NCBI GenBank assembly: GCA_016875195.1
Contig: VGRY01000011.1
Coordinates: 1 to 64,000, forward strand
Reading direction: 5' to 3'
Source: Deltaproteobacteria bacterium
GTDB taxonomy: Bacteria; Desulfobacterota; BSN033; UBA1163
Length of the DNA: 64,000 nucleotides
Shown here: positions 1 through 7,664 of the stretch, one piece after another
Position numbering within the stretch: position 1 is the stretch's first letter
Layout: each line of letters opens with the position of its first letter
Program-made: the position numbers and the translations under genes
The notes under the pieces: model-generated
The model's input: only the letters and a program-made list of their open reading frames with translations
Database searches by the model: none
Told to the model about the DNA's origin: nothing

Positions 1-125
1 CTCAAGCTGCGAAAGCCTCTGGAAGAAGATGATCGGAAAGCCGTATTCGGGAAAACTGAATGTACGGTTTGATGAGGGGGAGCTGGAGATAGGGCATCAG
101 CCACTACGCCAGCTCTCTACTCTAC
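1..125 (+). mobile_element. Group II intron, 3' end (domains V and VI)
   Basis: Positions 37-70 fold as a domain V-like hairpin: the AGC catalytic triad at 39-41, a long lower stem (AAGCCGTA with TACGGTTT) and a GAAA-containing loop. Positions 74-122 fold as domain VI: AGCTGG pairs with CCAGCT and GAG..GGGG pairs with CTCT..CTC, leaving A119 bulged as the branch-point adenosine. That places the 3' splice site at 125/126, 7 nt from the branch A, as in known group II introns. The upstream part, including any reverse transcriptase, lies outside the window. The interrupted gene is a ketoacyl synthase whose frame resumes exactly at 126. Confidence 0.8.
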
Positions 126-257
126 CCCCATTGCGACCTTAACTACACACCGAATCAATCCATTAAGAAGGATGTGCGGGTCGCTATCTCAAACTCTTTC
201 GCTTTCGGTGGCAATAATGTGTGCTTGGTGTTTGGGCGATTTAGTTCGGAGTCATGA
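126..257 (+). CDS. Beta-ketoacyl-ACP synthase, 3' exon (C-terminal 43 residues)
   Basis: After the intron the frame reads [10 protein letters not shown], then [20 protein letters not shown] and a TGA stop at 255-257. These are the C-terminal signatures of FabF/KAS II-type condensing enzymes (the DP-x-CDLNYVPN strand and the NSFGFGG loop). The exon starts on a codon boundary, so precise splicing would restore the enzyme; the N-terminal part lies outside the window. The next gene is a second, catalytically degenerate KAS, so this one is probably the active KS partner. Whether the intron still splices cannot be seen here. Confidence 0.8.
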   Translation, partial: PHCDLNYTPNQSIKKDVRVAISNSFAFGGNNVCLVFGRFSSES

Positions 258-380
258 GTTCGTAGTTCGGAGCTGACTACTTTAGGAGAATTGTTTCACA
301 GTTGATAAGCATGGATAAGAAGATGAAGAATAGTTTTTTAAATCAGACTCCTAACTCCGAACACCGAACTCCGAACTCTC
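243..380. repeat. Palindromic TTCGGAGT/ACTCCGAA repeat over a start codon
   Basis: The left arm (243-280) has three degenerate TTCGGAG/GAGTTCG words. The right arm (346-380) has the complementary ACTCCGAAC words. The arms flank the ribosome binding site and start of the next KAS gene, and the right arm is translated as part of its N-terminus. A second copy lies at 43061-43132. Confidence 0.6.
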
Positions 381-1603
381 CAGAGGAGCCTCGCATCGTC
401 ATCACGGGTCTTGGAATCCTCTCTTCCATTGGAGTGGGGAGGGAAGAGTTCTGGAAGAACTGCCTTCTGGGTGTTCCCGGGATCAAGCCAATCTTGAGGT
501 TTGATGTAAGTTCCTCTCGTTCAAAAATGGGGGGGCAGCTTCCTGAGATCGATTTTAAAACCTTCATCAAGCCTGCCAATCTTAGAAGGATGGACCGAAT
601 TGGAAAGGTGATGGTTTCGGCCGTAAAGATGGCGATCGATGATTCGGGTCTCGATTTAAGCAAAGAAGATCCACATCGAATAGGAATTTCGATCGGGACC
701 GGACTCGGAAGTTCAGATACGGTAGATCAATTTTTCCGTGGACTCTTAAAGGATGGTCCTGTAGGGGCGCAACCCTTACTTTTTCAGACCGCCGTGCCCA
801 ATGCGATCACCAGTCATTGCGCAATTGAATATGGAATCAAAGGGGTCAATATCACTTTTTCCCATAAAGAAACCTCTACAGAGATGGCAATGGCCTATGC
901 CTGTCATCTATTAAGAGAGGGGAAGGCAGATGTTATTCTTACAGGAGGAGGAGATGAGTTGAGCGAGCCTCTCTATCATGTCTATTCCAGACTGGGAGCC
1001 TTATCACCGGGCAAGGAAAAGGGATTCGAGGGAATGAGACCTTTTGATAGGGATCGCAACGGTATAGTTCTGGGAGAAGGAAGTGGAATCCTCGTATTAG
1101 AGAGATTGGAACATGCAGAGAAGAGGGGAGTAAAAATCTATGCAGAGATAGCCGGAGTAGGTCTTTCAGGAAGCACGGACGGAGTTCTCCGGTATGACCA
1201 GAAGGGTAATTCGCTTGCAAAGGCGATGTCCCAAGCTGCACAAGATCCCTCTATAGTCGATTATATTTCCGGTGCGGCCAATTCAACGCTTGACCTGGAT
1301 CGGGTAGAGGCGGTAGCGATCAGAAAGGTTTTTAGGGAGAAGGCCAAAGAAATTTCCGTAAGCAGCCTTAAATCAATGATTGGAGAGTTCGATGGTTCAG
1401 GAGGGGTGAGAGCATGTGGTGTAGCATTAAGCCTCTATCAAGGAATTATTCCTCCAACGATCGGGACTGAACATCTTGATCCCGATTGTGATTTTAATGT
1501 CGTTCTGGGTCAGTCAAAAAAAAGAGAGATACGATCAGCTCTATTGAATAGTTGCTCCAACGGTGGTTCGAATATTTCTTTGTGGCTCAAACGTTATGTG
1601 TAA
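311..1603 (+). CDS. Catalytically degenerate beta-ketoacyl synthase (chain-length-factor-like)
   Basis: The protein has the thiolase fold of FabF-type condensing enzymes: RIVITGLGILSSIG at the true N-terminal strand, GGGDELSEPLYHVYSRLGALS in the middle, and a C-terminal NGGSNISLWL loop. The three catalytic residues appear to be lost. The nucleophile-Cys region reads ITFSHKETS, the first His motif (NAHGTST in the family) reads SGAANST, and the second (KSMxGH) reads KSMIGE. This pattern fits a KS-beta/chain-length-factor subunit working with the KAS encoded just upstream. The start is uncertain: TTG 302 lies 13 nt after AGGAG and ATG 311 lies 22 nt after it. Residues before PRIVITG are encoded by an inserted repeat. 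Confidence 0.75.
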   Translation: MDKKMKNSFLNQTPNSEHRTPNSPEEPRIVITGLGILSSIGVGREEFWKNCLLGVPGIKPILRFDVSSSRSKMGGQLPEIDFKTFIKPANLRRMDRIGKVMVSAVKMAIDDSGLDLSKEDPHRIGISIGTGLGSSDTVDQFFRGLLKDGPVGAQPLLFQTAVPNAITSHCAIEYGIKGVNITFSHKETSTEMAMAYACHLLREGKADVILTGGGDELSEPLYHVYSRLGALSPGKEKGFEGMRPFDRDRNGIVLGEGSGILVLERLEHAEKRGVKIYAEIAGVGLSGSTDGVLRYDQKGNSLAKAMSQAAQDPSIVDYISGAANSTLDLDRVEAVAIRKVFREKAKEISVSSLKSMIGEFDGSGGVRACGVALSLYQGIIPPTIGTEHLDPDCDFNVVLGQSKKREIRSALLNSCSNGGSNISLWLKRYV

Positions 1604-1640
1604 TCAACCTAAAACAATATGAACCTTATCAGTTTGTCAT

Positions 1641-1692
1641 TCCGGACTTGATTTAGCCTGCCCCGTACTGGATACGGGGGAATTCAGTATTT
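1641..1692. repeat. Dispersed repeat with CCCCGTA..TACGGGG hairpin
   Basis: The unit begins TCCGGACTTGATTTAGCC and contains a 7-bp stem-loop, CCCCGTA-CTGGA-TACGGGG. A near-identical copy occurs at 18335-18386. It sits downstream of the KAS gene and may act as a terminator-like hairpin. Confidence 0.7.
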
Positions 1693-1881
1693 CACTAAAG
1701 ATAGTCGCATACCAAGGCATTAAATCAGATGCTGAAACGAGTTCAGAAGCATGACCTGACAAGTTAATTACTGTCTCGGATCTCTTCCTTGCGGGGGCAT
1801 CTCCCAACCTGACCCCGAATTCTGCGGTCTAGCTCCCTCGGCCTTTTCGTTTTCTCTTCCTGGAGATTTGTTCTCCTGTGG

Positions 1882-3969
1882 TCATTCGACTCGTGGCTCC
1901 GGCCTCTGCTCTCGTGCAGGAGGTTTGATCTCCTGTCGTCTTGCCACACGTGGTTCAGGTCTTTGCTCTATCGTCGGAGGAGGCGTCCCCCGGCCTTGAC
2001 TTGTAACCGGAGGTCTGACACTCTGACTTGGAGGAGGAGAAGCTTGTCTTGATTTATCAATCTCCCTTACAGGTGGCCTTTCCAGACGTGTGTCTGACCT
2101 TTGATCCCCTCTGGAAGGGGGCATCACCTGGCTTGGACCCGAATCCGGCGGCCTATTCCCCAGACTTCCCGAAGGAACGGGTTGACCTGGTCTATCCATA
2201 CCCCTAGTCGAAGGTTTTATTTCCTGTTGTTTTTCCATTTTTTGTTCTGGCTTTAGTTCTTTTTGAATTTGCCGTTCCCCTTCTTGGCGTCTCTGCTCAG
2301 AAGGTTTTTGAATCTCTCTTTCGGGGGTAGTACCGCTCTTCCGGTCAAGAGTTGACCTATCTTTCGATTTATCTCTCTCAAGCTCTATGGGTTTTCGATC
2401 TTTTCTCGGACGTTCAACCCCTGGTTGAGGTGTTCTTTCTATTTGTTTTTCAACCCTTTCAGAAGGTTTTCGATCGATTGTTTTCTCCGCCTTCCTAACA
2501 GAAATTTTTCGATCTCTCCCTTTTTCCATTTCTCTCGCTGCTGGCCGTTCTCCGACTCGATCTATCCCTTTCTCTACGGGTCCTCCTTCCCTTCTTTTAA
2601 TCGTCATCTCCCTGGGTGGGAATTCAGGTCGTAGAACTGAGACTTCCCGCTCTTTAACCAATGGGCGCCTTTCCTTTACTTCTCTTACTTTGATCTCCTG
2701 AACTTTTTCGGGGGGCCTCCTGACCTGAGGAATTTCGCGAACGACAGGCATCACCGTTGTTCGTTCTGGTTTAATATTGGGCCTTCCAATATGTATTCTC
2801 TCTCTCAAAAAGGGATTCTCTCTTTCCCTCACTTCGACATGCCTTCCATGAACAAACGTGTCATGGTGAACAATTGTGACGGCGTTATGAACATGAACAT
2901 TTCGATAGACTATCTTCCCAACATTGATAGTATTGATGTTGATATTTGTGATATTGATGCTGTGAGGGCCGTAATATCCATGACCGTAGTAGATCTCCCT
3001 CGGCGCCAGTGGAACCCAAGATACATGGGTAGGGGTACGAACCCAACCCACAAATCCAGGCCCCCAGTAGACGGCTCCTCTCGCAGGAGGAACCCAGCAC
3101 CATCCGAAAGAGGCGACGAATGCCCATCGGCCATAGTGATAGGGTACCCAGCCCCATGGTTCGTAGGAGATCCAGACATAGTCACCCCTGATCCATACCC
3201 ATCTCCCTAATCGGTAAGGAGCCCATCCTGCGGAAACGACTATCGTAGGAGTCCAGACATGACCGTATTCCCTCACATAAACCCATCTTCCATTATCTTC
3301 AAAGTCGTTCGAATAGGGGGAAAGCTCTTCGGGAAGATATCGAGAAGGGGCGCGACGATAAGCGTACTTCTGGTTTCGGTTACGATTCCATTCCTCCCAT
3401 GCATCTGGTGGGCCTATGGGACCGAGTTCTGTGGGAAGTCCATCCCTCAGGGCGAGGGTCCTGTCTTGATCCACTCTGAGTCTCCCATCTTGGTTCTCTG
3501 CCGTAACAGAACCCATGTATACGGATATGTCTGTACTACGATCATCCAATAGGTCAATTCGAAAGATTGCCCGATCATGAGCTCTAACAGATGACATGGG
3601 TGTGTCAATCTGGAGAACGGTGTCTCTTAATCCCTTGAAATTAGCATAAACCCGACCTTCTGGGAGATAAAATTGAAAGGAATTTTTTTCAAGGGTGAGG
3701 ACATCGAAAGCGGTTTTTTCATCAAGCCTCAGGGCGGTTCCATCCCTTAACTGAAGCTCAATCCGGCTCCCTTCAGGTACCCAGATTCGATCCCCATCTT
3801 TCAATGGCATGTTGATGGATGCAGGGACCCAATCACCTGTGTCCTCTGTATTGACCTGGGCGTCGCCTTCAATGAAGCTAATGCGTAAACCCCCAAGGGT
3901 TGCCGGGTAGGATATTGTAGGAAGAAAAATGAGTACCGCCATCAGCACCACCCATCTTAATATTTTCAT
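1882..3969 (-). CDS. Exported FecR-like/DUF6600 protein with long charged tail
   Basis: An N-terminal signal peptide (MKILRWVVLMAVLIFLPTIS, cleaved near YPA) is followed by a FecR-like beta domain (about residues 28-180; GDRIWVPEGSRIELQLRDGT). Next come DUF6600-type aromatic repeats (about 225-330) such as YVREYGHVWTP, WVWIRGDYVWISYEPWGW and GYYG. Residues from about 380 to the end are low-complexity Arg/Glu/Pro/Lys, probably extended and periplasmic. A good RBS (AAGGAGGGG) precedes ATG 3969. The frame stops at TGA 1882-1884 but continues open for 38 compositionally matching codons to TAA 1768-1770, so the tail may have been shortened by a CGA-to-TGA change. The function is not known; envelope or cell-surface sensing is a guess. 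Confidence 0.7.
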   Translation of the reverse strand: MKILRWVVLMAVLIFLPTISYPATLGGLRISFIEGDAQVNTEDTGDWVPASINMPLKDGDRIWVPEGSRIELQLRDGTALRLDEKTAFDVLTLEKNSFQFYLPEGRVYANFKGLRDTVLQIDTPMSSVRAHDRAIFRIDLLDDRSTDISVYMGSVTAENQDGRLRVDQDRTLALRDGLPTELGPIGPPDAWEEWNRNRNQKYAYRRAPSRYLPEELSPYSNDFEDNGRWVYVREYGHVWTPTIVVSAGWAPYRLGRWVWIRGDYVWISYEPWGWVPYHYGRWAFVASFGWCWVPPARGAVYWGPGFVGWVRTPTHVSWVPLAPREIYYGHGYYGPHSINITNININTINVGKIVYRNVHVHNAVTIVHHDTFVHGRHVEVRERENPFLRERIHIGRPNIKPERTTVMPVVREIPQVRRPPEKVQEIKVREVKERRPLVKEREVSVLRPEFPPREMTIKRREGGPVEKGIDRVGERPAAREMEKGRDRKISVRKAEKTIDRKPSERVEKQIERTPQPGVERPRKDRKPIELERDKSKDRSTLDRKSGTTPEREIQKPSEQRRQEGERQIQKELKPEQKMEKQQEIKPSTRGMDRPGQPVPSGSLGNRPPDSGPSQVMPPSRGDQRSDTRLERPPVREIDKSRQASPPPSQSVRPPVTSQGRGTPPPTIEQRPEPRVARRQEIKPPAREQRPEPRVE

Positions 3970-4362
3970 AAGTCCCCTCCTTTTATGTTAAAGCCTTCTA
4001 CCATAATTTTAACCTTTTAATCCATTAGACGAAAGAAGATGGTTTTTTATTCTATCCAGTCCGTCGGTAACGGGCAACCCTTTAAATTCAGGAGAGATTT
4101 TTCTCTATCCCGAACCAAAAGGACCACGCCTGCCTGCCCCGTACCATGTTAGGTTCGGGGCCTGCCAGTAGGCAGGGGTTGTACCCGCGGGTGAATTGGT
4201 CCTCTGGTACGGAATGTTCACCCCTTGTGGGCGTTTCTTGGGAACTACGGGCTTTGCCCGTGGGGCTCCATAAAAGCCATTCCTGCCTTTTGGTTGATCA
4301 TTTGTATCGTTCAAATTTTAAAGGTTTGGATGCCCCTGAAGAGCAAGGGATGGCAGTGCAAA
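3970..4362. other. Gene-free spacer with imperfect inverted repeat
   Basis: No convincing gene is present. It contains an imperfect hairpin at about 4128-4178 (CCTGCCTGCCCCG pairing with CGGGGCCTGCC and AGGCAGG). The 69-residue ORF 4105-4314 runs through this hairpin and looks spurious. The 5' flank of the DUF6600 gene lies at the left end. Confidence 0.5.
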
Positions 4363-5262
4363 TCAATCTTCAAAAATACTTCCCTGTTTTGCGAGAAACC
4401 CGTCGATTAGTTTTCGGGCGATACTTATTTTACCAGGGATACGTGGGAGTTTGTTGACGGTGAACCAGCCCGCGTCTTCGATTTCCGAATCATTCAGGGA
4501 AATCTCACCGCTAGCGTAAGTAGCTGTGAATCCAATCATAAGAGAATGAGGGAAAGGCCAGGGTTGGCTTCCAAAGTATTTAATGTTTTTAATATCCACC
4601 CCTACCTCTTCCTTCACTTCACGCACTACGGCCTCCTCAAGCGATTCTCCCGGTTCAACAAAACCAGCAAGAACGCTGTACATTCCTGGAAGGAAATGTC
4701 GGGATCTGGCCAAAAGGAGTTCCTGACCTCGCTCGACAAGAACAATGATGGCTGGAGCGAGACGAGGGAAATGGAGAAGGTTACATTGGGGACATTCTTT
4801 GGCTCGTTCGGTTGTTTTCAGTTTCAACGGAACTCCGCATCGGCCACAAAACTCGTGTGTCCGATCCCAATCCACAATTTGAACGGCCCGAGCTGCAATC
4901 CAGAAGAGGTCTTCGTCCAAGCGGCCATAAACTTGGCGCAACCCTTCAAACGTCATCCCTGCCGGGGGAGTCGTTCCATCTACTGCTTCACATGCATAAC
5001 AATGATGATTATTTAACTTGCCGAGGTAGTTTTGCCTTAAAACGCTTAGATCCAACTCATTTAAGTCCATCAAGAAGGGGAGGATTATGGATTCGGTTTT
5101 TTGATAGATAAGAAGTTTATTCTCCTGGAAGATGAACCACCAGGCGGGATCAGATAGCTCTTTAGGGGGTACGATGCCCGAAATAAATTTTCCGCCTTCA
5201 TCCATACTGATATCCTGTGAGGTTATTGTAGAACAATAAGACTTTTTCAGCCACTGATCCAA
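4363..5262 (-). CDS. nudC: NADH pyrophosphatase (NudC-type Nudix hydrolase)
   Basis: NudC cleaves NAD(H) to NMN(H) and AMP and removes NAD caps from RNA. The zinc ribbon is present (FCGRCG and ECPQCN, about residues 137-160). The Nudix box is intact (GFVEPGESLEEAVVREVKEE, about 199-221). The family signature SQPWPFPHS follows about ten residues later and sets this apart from other Nudix enzymes. The 299-residue length is somewhat longer than E. coli NudC, owing to the N-terminal domain. It is transcribed divergently from the flavoenzyme gene at 5349. Family assignment is secure; the preference for NADH or capped RNA is not visible. Confidence 0.9.
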   Translation of the reverse strand: MDQWLKKSYCSTITSQDISMDEGGKFISGIVPPKELSDPAWWFIFQENKLLIYQKTESIILPFLMDLNELDLSVLRQNYLGKLNNHHCYACEAVDGTTPPAGMTFEGLRQVYGRLDEDLFWIAARAVQIVDWDRTHEFCGRCGVPLKLKTTERAKECPQCNLLHFPRLAPAIIVLVERGQELLLARSRHFLPGMYSVLAGFVEPGESLEEAVVREVKEEVGVDIKNIKYFGSQPWPFPHSLMIGFTATYASGEISLNDSEIEDAGWFTVNKLPRIPGKISIARKLIDGFLAKQGSIFED

Positions 5263-5308
5263 TGGGTTTCGATCAAAGAGAAAGAGATATTGATATGAGT
5301 GCTGATGG

Positions 5309-5339
5309 TTCGACGTGATCCGAAAAGTTGTGTTATACT
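5309..5339 (+). promoter_or_regulatory. Possible sigma-70 promoter of the CrtI-like gene
   Basis: TTCGAC (5309-5314) and TATACT (5334-5339) are separated by 19 nt. The expected transcription start lies only a few bases before ATG 5349, which would make the mRNA nearly leaderless. The wide spacing keeps confidence low. Confidence 0.3.
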
Positions 5340-5348
5340 GCTGACATT

Positions 5349-6839
5349 ATGTCTGACATGGATGTCATCATCATCGGAGCAGGAGTGGCTGGCCTGACTT
5401 GCGGTTGCCTTTTAGCCCAAAGAGGGCTGAAAGTGCTGATCGTTGAAAAAAACCAAAAAATTGGCGGCTGCTGTTCCTCTTTTCAGAAAGAAGGGTTCTC
5501 TTTCGATCTCTCTGTCCAATCGTTGGGTGAATGCCAGGAGGGAGGACGAATCTGGAATTTACTGAGAAAGTTGGGTATTCTTCATCACCTCCGCTTTATC
5601 CCTCTTGAGCCGGCAAGGGAGTATCACTTCCCGGATCAGAAGATCGTTCAGTCTTCTCAACTTGAAACTCACATCGAACACCTCTCTAGAGTCTTTCCAG
5701 ATCAGAGAAAAGGGATTAGCCAGGTCTACGAAGTTCTGAGAAAGATCTTTGATGAATTTTCTCATGTCCCTTCATCTCTCAACTGGTTCGATCCGTCTTC
5801 CCTCAGTTCGCAGTTTCCTTTTCTCTTGAGATATAAAGATCAGACCTTTGGACAACTCCTCGGTGAATACATCTCTCATCCTTTCTTGAAAACCATCCTC
5901 TCCATTCGAACTTCTTATGCCTTGCTTCCTCCAGAAGAAATCTCTGTGGTGGGAATGGCAGGGATTGAGATGTCCTATTTCAACCACGGCGTCTCATGTT
6001 TGGAGGGAAGGGTGGAACAGTTTCCGCTGGCAATGGGGGAGGCTTTCAAGGGGATGAATGGGAAAATGATTGCCGGGCAGGAAGTTGAAAAAATACTAAT
6101 GAATAAAAAAGAAGCTATCGGCATCAAACTAACAGATGGCCAAGAATTGACAGGAAAGGTTATTATCTCCAATATCGATGCACAAGCGACTTTTTCCACT
6201 CTTCTCAGTGAGGATAGTATCCCCATGGCCTATAGGTCGAAACTGAAAGGGATGAGGCCCTCTCTCTCTTATTTTATCCTCTATCTTGGAATTGATGGGA
6301 GCTTGGAAGAGCTTTCTATATCCAATAACGAGGTTTTTCCAGACGATCAAATTTCGCAGGAGTATCAAGCCCTCTATGAAAATCGGATTCCTGGTGGAGC
6401 GCCTTTCTATCTGCTTGCTCCATCCAAAGTCAATCCCTCTCATACGCCTGAAGGAAAGAGCACGCTCTGCTTGAGCATGAAGGCTCCGTATCATTTCAGT
6501 GGAGGGTGGGCTCAAAAGACCATTGATGAACTCTCTGAGTTTCTCATTTCCAGAGCGGCGGTTCTGATTCCTGACCTGAGGAAGAGGATTCTGGTTAAAG
6601 CAGAGGCCACTCCAAAGACAATTGAGAAATGGACAGGGAATCTTTCAGGAGCGGCTTATGGATGGGCCCAGATCCCAAGCCAATCCGGTATCCACCGTCT
6701 CCAGCGGACAACTCCTATTCCAAATCTCTTTTTAACCGGACACTGGACATCGCCAGGCGGAGGGATCGCAGCTGTGGTAGCTTCGGGAGAGTTGACAGCC
6801 GAAGTAATTTGGAGCAAATTTGAGAGAGGAGAATCTTAA
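5349..6839 (+). CDS. FAD-dependent oxidoreductase of the phytoene desaturase/CrtISO family
   Basis: The N-terminus carries the dinucleotide-binding motif VIIIGAGVAGLTCGCLLAQRG followed by the acidic VEK end of beta-2. The C-terminus has the matching FAD motif NLFLTGHWTSPGGGIAAVVA. Length (about 496 residues) and layout match the CrtI/CrtISO-like branch, which acts on polyene or other hydrophobic chains at the membrane. ATG 5349 is preferred; the TTG 5328 start in the ORF track lies inside the -10 region. The next gene follows directly, suggesting an operon with the DUF4292 lipoprotein and radical SAM genes. The substrate is unknown. Linkage to the KAS pair upstream is possible but two opposite-strand genes intervene. 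Confidence 0.75.
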   Translation: MSDMDVIIIGAGVAGLTCGCLLAQRGLKVLIVEKNQKIGGCCSSFQKEGFSFDLSVQSLGECQEGGRIWNLLRKLGILHHLRFIPLEPAREYHFPDQKIVQSSQLETHIEHLSRVFPDQRKGISQVYEVLRKIFDEFSHVPSSLNWFDPSSLSSQFPFLLRYKDQTFGQLLGEYISHPFLKTILSIRTSYALLPPEEISVVGMAGIEMSYFNHGVSCLEGRVEQFPLAMGEAFKGMNGKMIAGQEVEKILMNKKEAIGIKLTDGQELTGKVIISNIDAQATFSTLLSEDSIPMAYRSKLKGMRPSLSYFILYLGIDGSLEELSISNNEVFPDDQISQEYQALYENRIPGGAPFYLLAPSKVNPSHTPEGKSTLCLSMKAPYHFSGGWAQKTIDELSEFLISRAAVLIPDLRKRILVKAEATPKTIEKWTGNLSGAAYGWAQIPSQSGIHRLQRTTPIPNLFLTGHWTSPGGGIAAVVASGELTAEVIWSKFERGES

Positions 6840-6885
6840 ATGGTTCGAAAATCGTATTCGTTTTTATCCCCTCTCCCCCAGGTGG

Positions 6886-7010
6886 CTGTGTCGCAATCCC
6901 CTTTTCGTCATTGCGAGCGACCAGAGGGAGCGTGGCAATCTAAGGATTATCAATACCGTATGAGATTGCTTCGGTTGTTTCACTCCCTCGCAATGACATT
7001 ACGACACAGT
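6886..7010. repeat. Large palindrome of the CATTGCGAGCG/CGCAATGAC family
   Basis: The outer arms CTGTGTCG and CGACACAG and the inner arms (TCATTGCGAGCG with CCTCGCAATGA, and GGCAATCT with AGATTGCTTCGG) make a roughly 125-bp hairpin element. It sits in frame inside the 5' part of the DUF4292 reading frame. A relative lies at 35108-35180. Confidence 0.75.
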
Positions 7011-7031
7011 CTCCAAAGGGGAAGAGATGGG

Positions 7032-7664
7032 GTGAGGGGGGAACAGTGGAGAGATAATAAATATCGGTTCCTATGTTTCAGTCTACTACTTTTAGGAATT
7101 CTTCTTACAGGATGTCCTAAGAAGATTGAAATCATCCCCCCCGAGAAGCCACCCTTTGAAAATCCGGTCATCAAACTTCTTGAGAAGTTTTCCCCTGCAG
7201 AATCTCTTCAGGCAAGAGCCTCCATCCGAATCGAAACAGTGAGAGATGGAGAGGAGATGAACTTTATCCTTAATGGATTTCTCCTCTATCAAAAGCCCGA
7301 TAAATTTCGGCTCCTCGGCTATCACCCATTGGGAATGGGGCTTTTCGATGCACTCTACCGGAACGGTGAGTTCTTTCTCCTGATTCCGCCCCAGAAAAGG
7401 GCCTATACTGGAGAAGTCTCCCAGTTTGAAAATGTGATGGCAAAGGCAGGGGAAATCAAAATCTCTTCAGAAAAGGGCGAAGGGAATGAGATTCCCAATC
7501 GCATCCAGATTGAACTGGTGGAGAAAGAGACCCGCATTGATTTGCGATTGAGAGGAATTTCTATCAATCCCTCCCTGCCCGAAGACAGCTTCCGATGGAA
7601 TGTTCCGGAAGGAGTAGAGGTGAGATCCATCGAGAGGCTTTTGAGAGGATTGAAACGTAGATGA
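7032..7664 (+). CDS. DUF4292 (LolA/LppX-like) lipoprotein
   Basis: The lipobox in LLLLGILLTGC marks an exported lipoprotein of about 190 mature residues. The body (SLQARASIRIETVRDGE, FLLYQKPDKFRLLGYHPLGM) resembles DUF4292/LolA-fold proteins that bind acyl chains in the periplasm. The ORF track starts at 6840, but its first 60 codons encode the palindrome at 6886-7010. GTG 7032 gives a normal signal peptide and is preferred, although its RBS is weak. The stop overlaps the next start by 4 nt (ATGA), so it is translationally coupled to the radical SAM gene. The ligand is unknown. Confidence 0.65.
   Translation: MRGEQWRDNKYRFLCFSLLLLGILLTGCPKKIEIIPPEKPPFENPVIKLLEKFSPAESLQARASIRIETVRDGEEMNFILNGFLLYQKPDKFRLLGYHPLGMGLFDALYRNGEFFLLIPPQKRAYTGEVSQFENVMAKAGEIKISSEKGEGNEIPNRIQIELVEKETRIDLRLRGISINPSLPEDSFRWNVPEGVEVRSIERLLRGLKRR

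Noticed and set aside
1882-1884. TGA in the DUF6600 gene as selenocysteine
   Set aside because: No SECIS-like hairpin follows, the position is in a low-complexity tail and no Cys is expected there.
2791-3210. 139-residue plus-strand ORF inside the DUF6600 gene
   Set aside because: It is a shadow of the Tyr/Trp/Gly-rich coding strand; no RBS.
4105-4314. 69-residue ORF on the minus strand
   Set aside because: It runs through an imperfect inverted repeat and has no RBS or family text.
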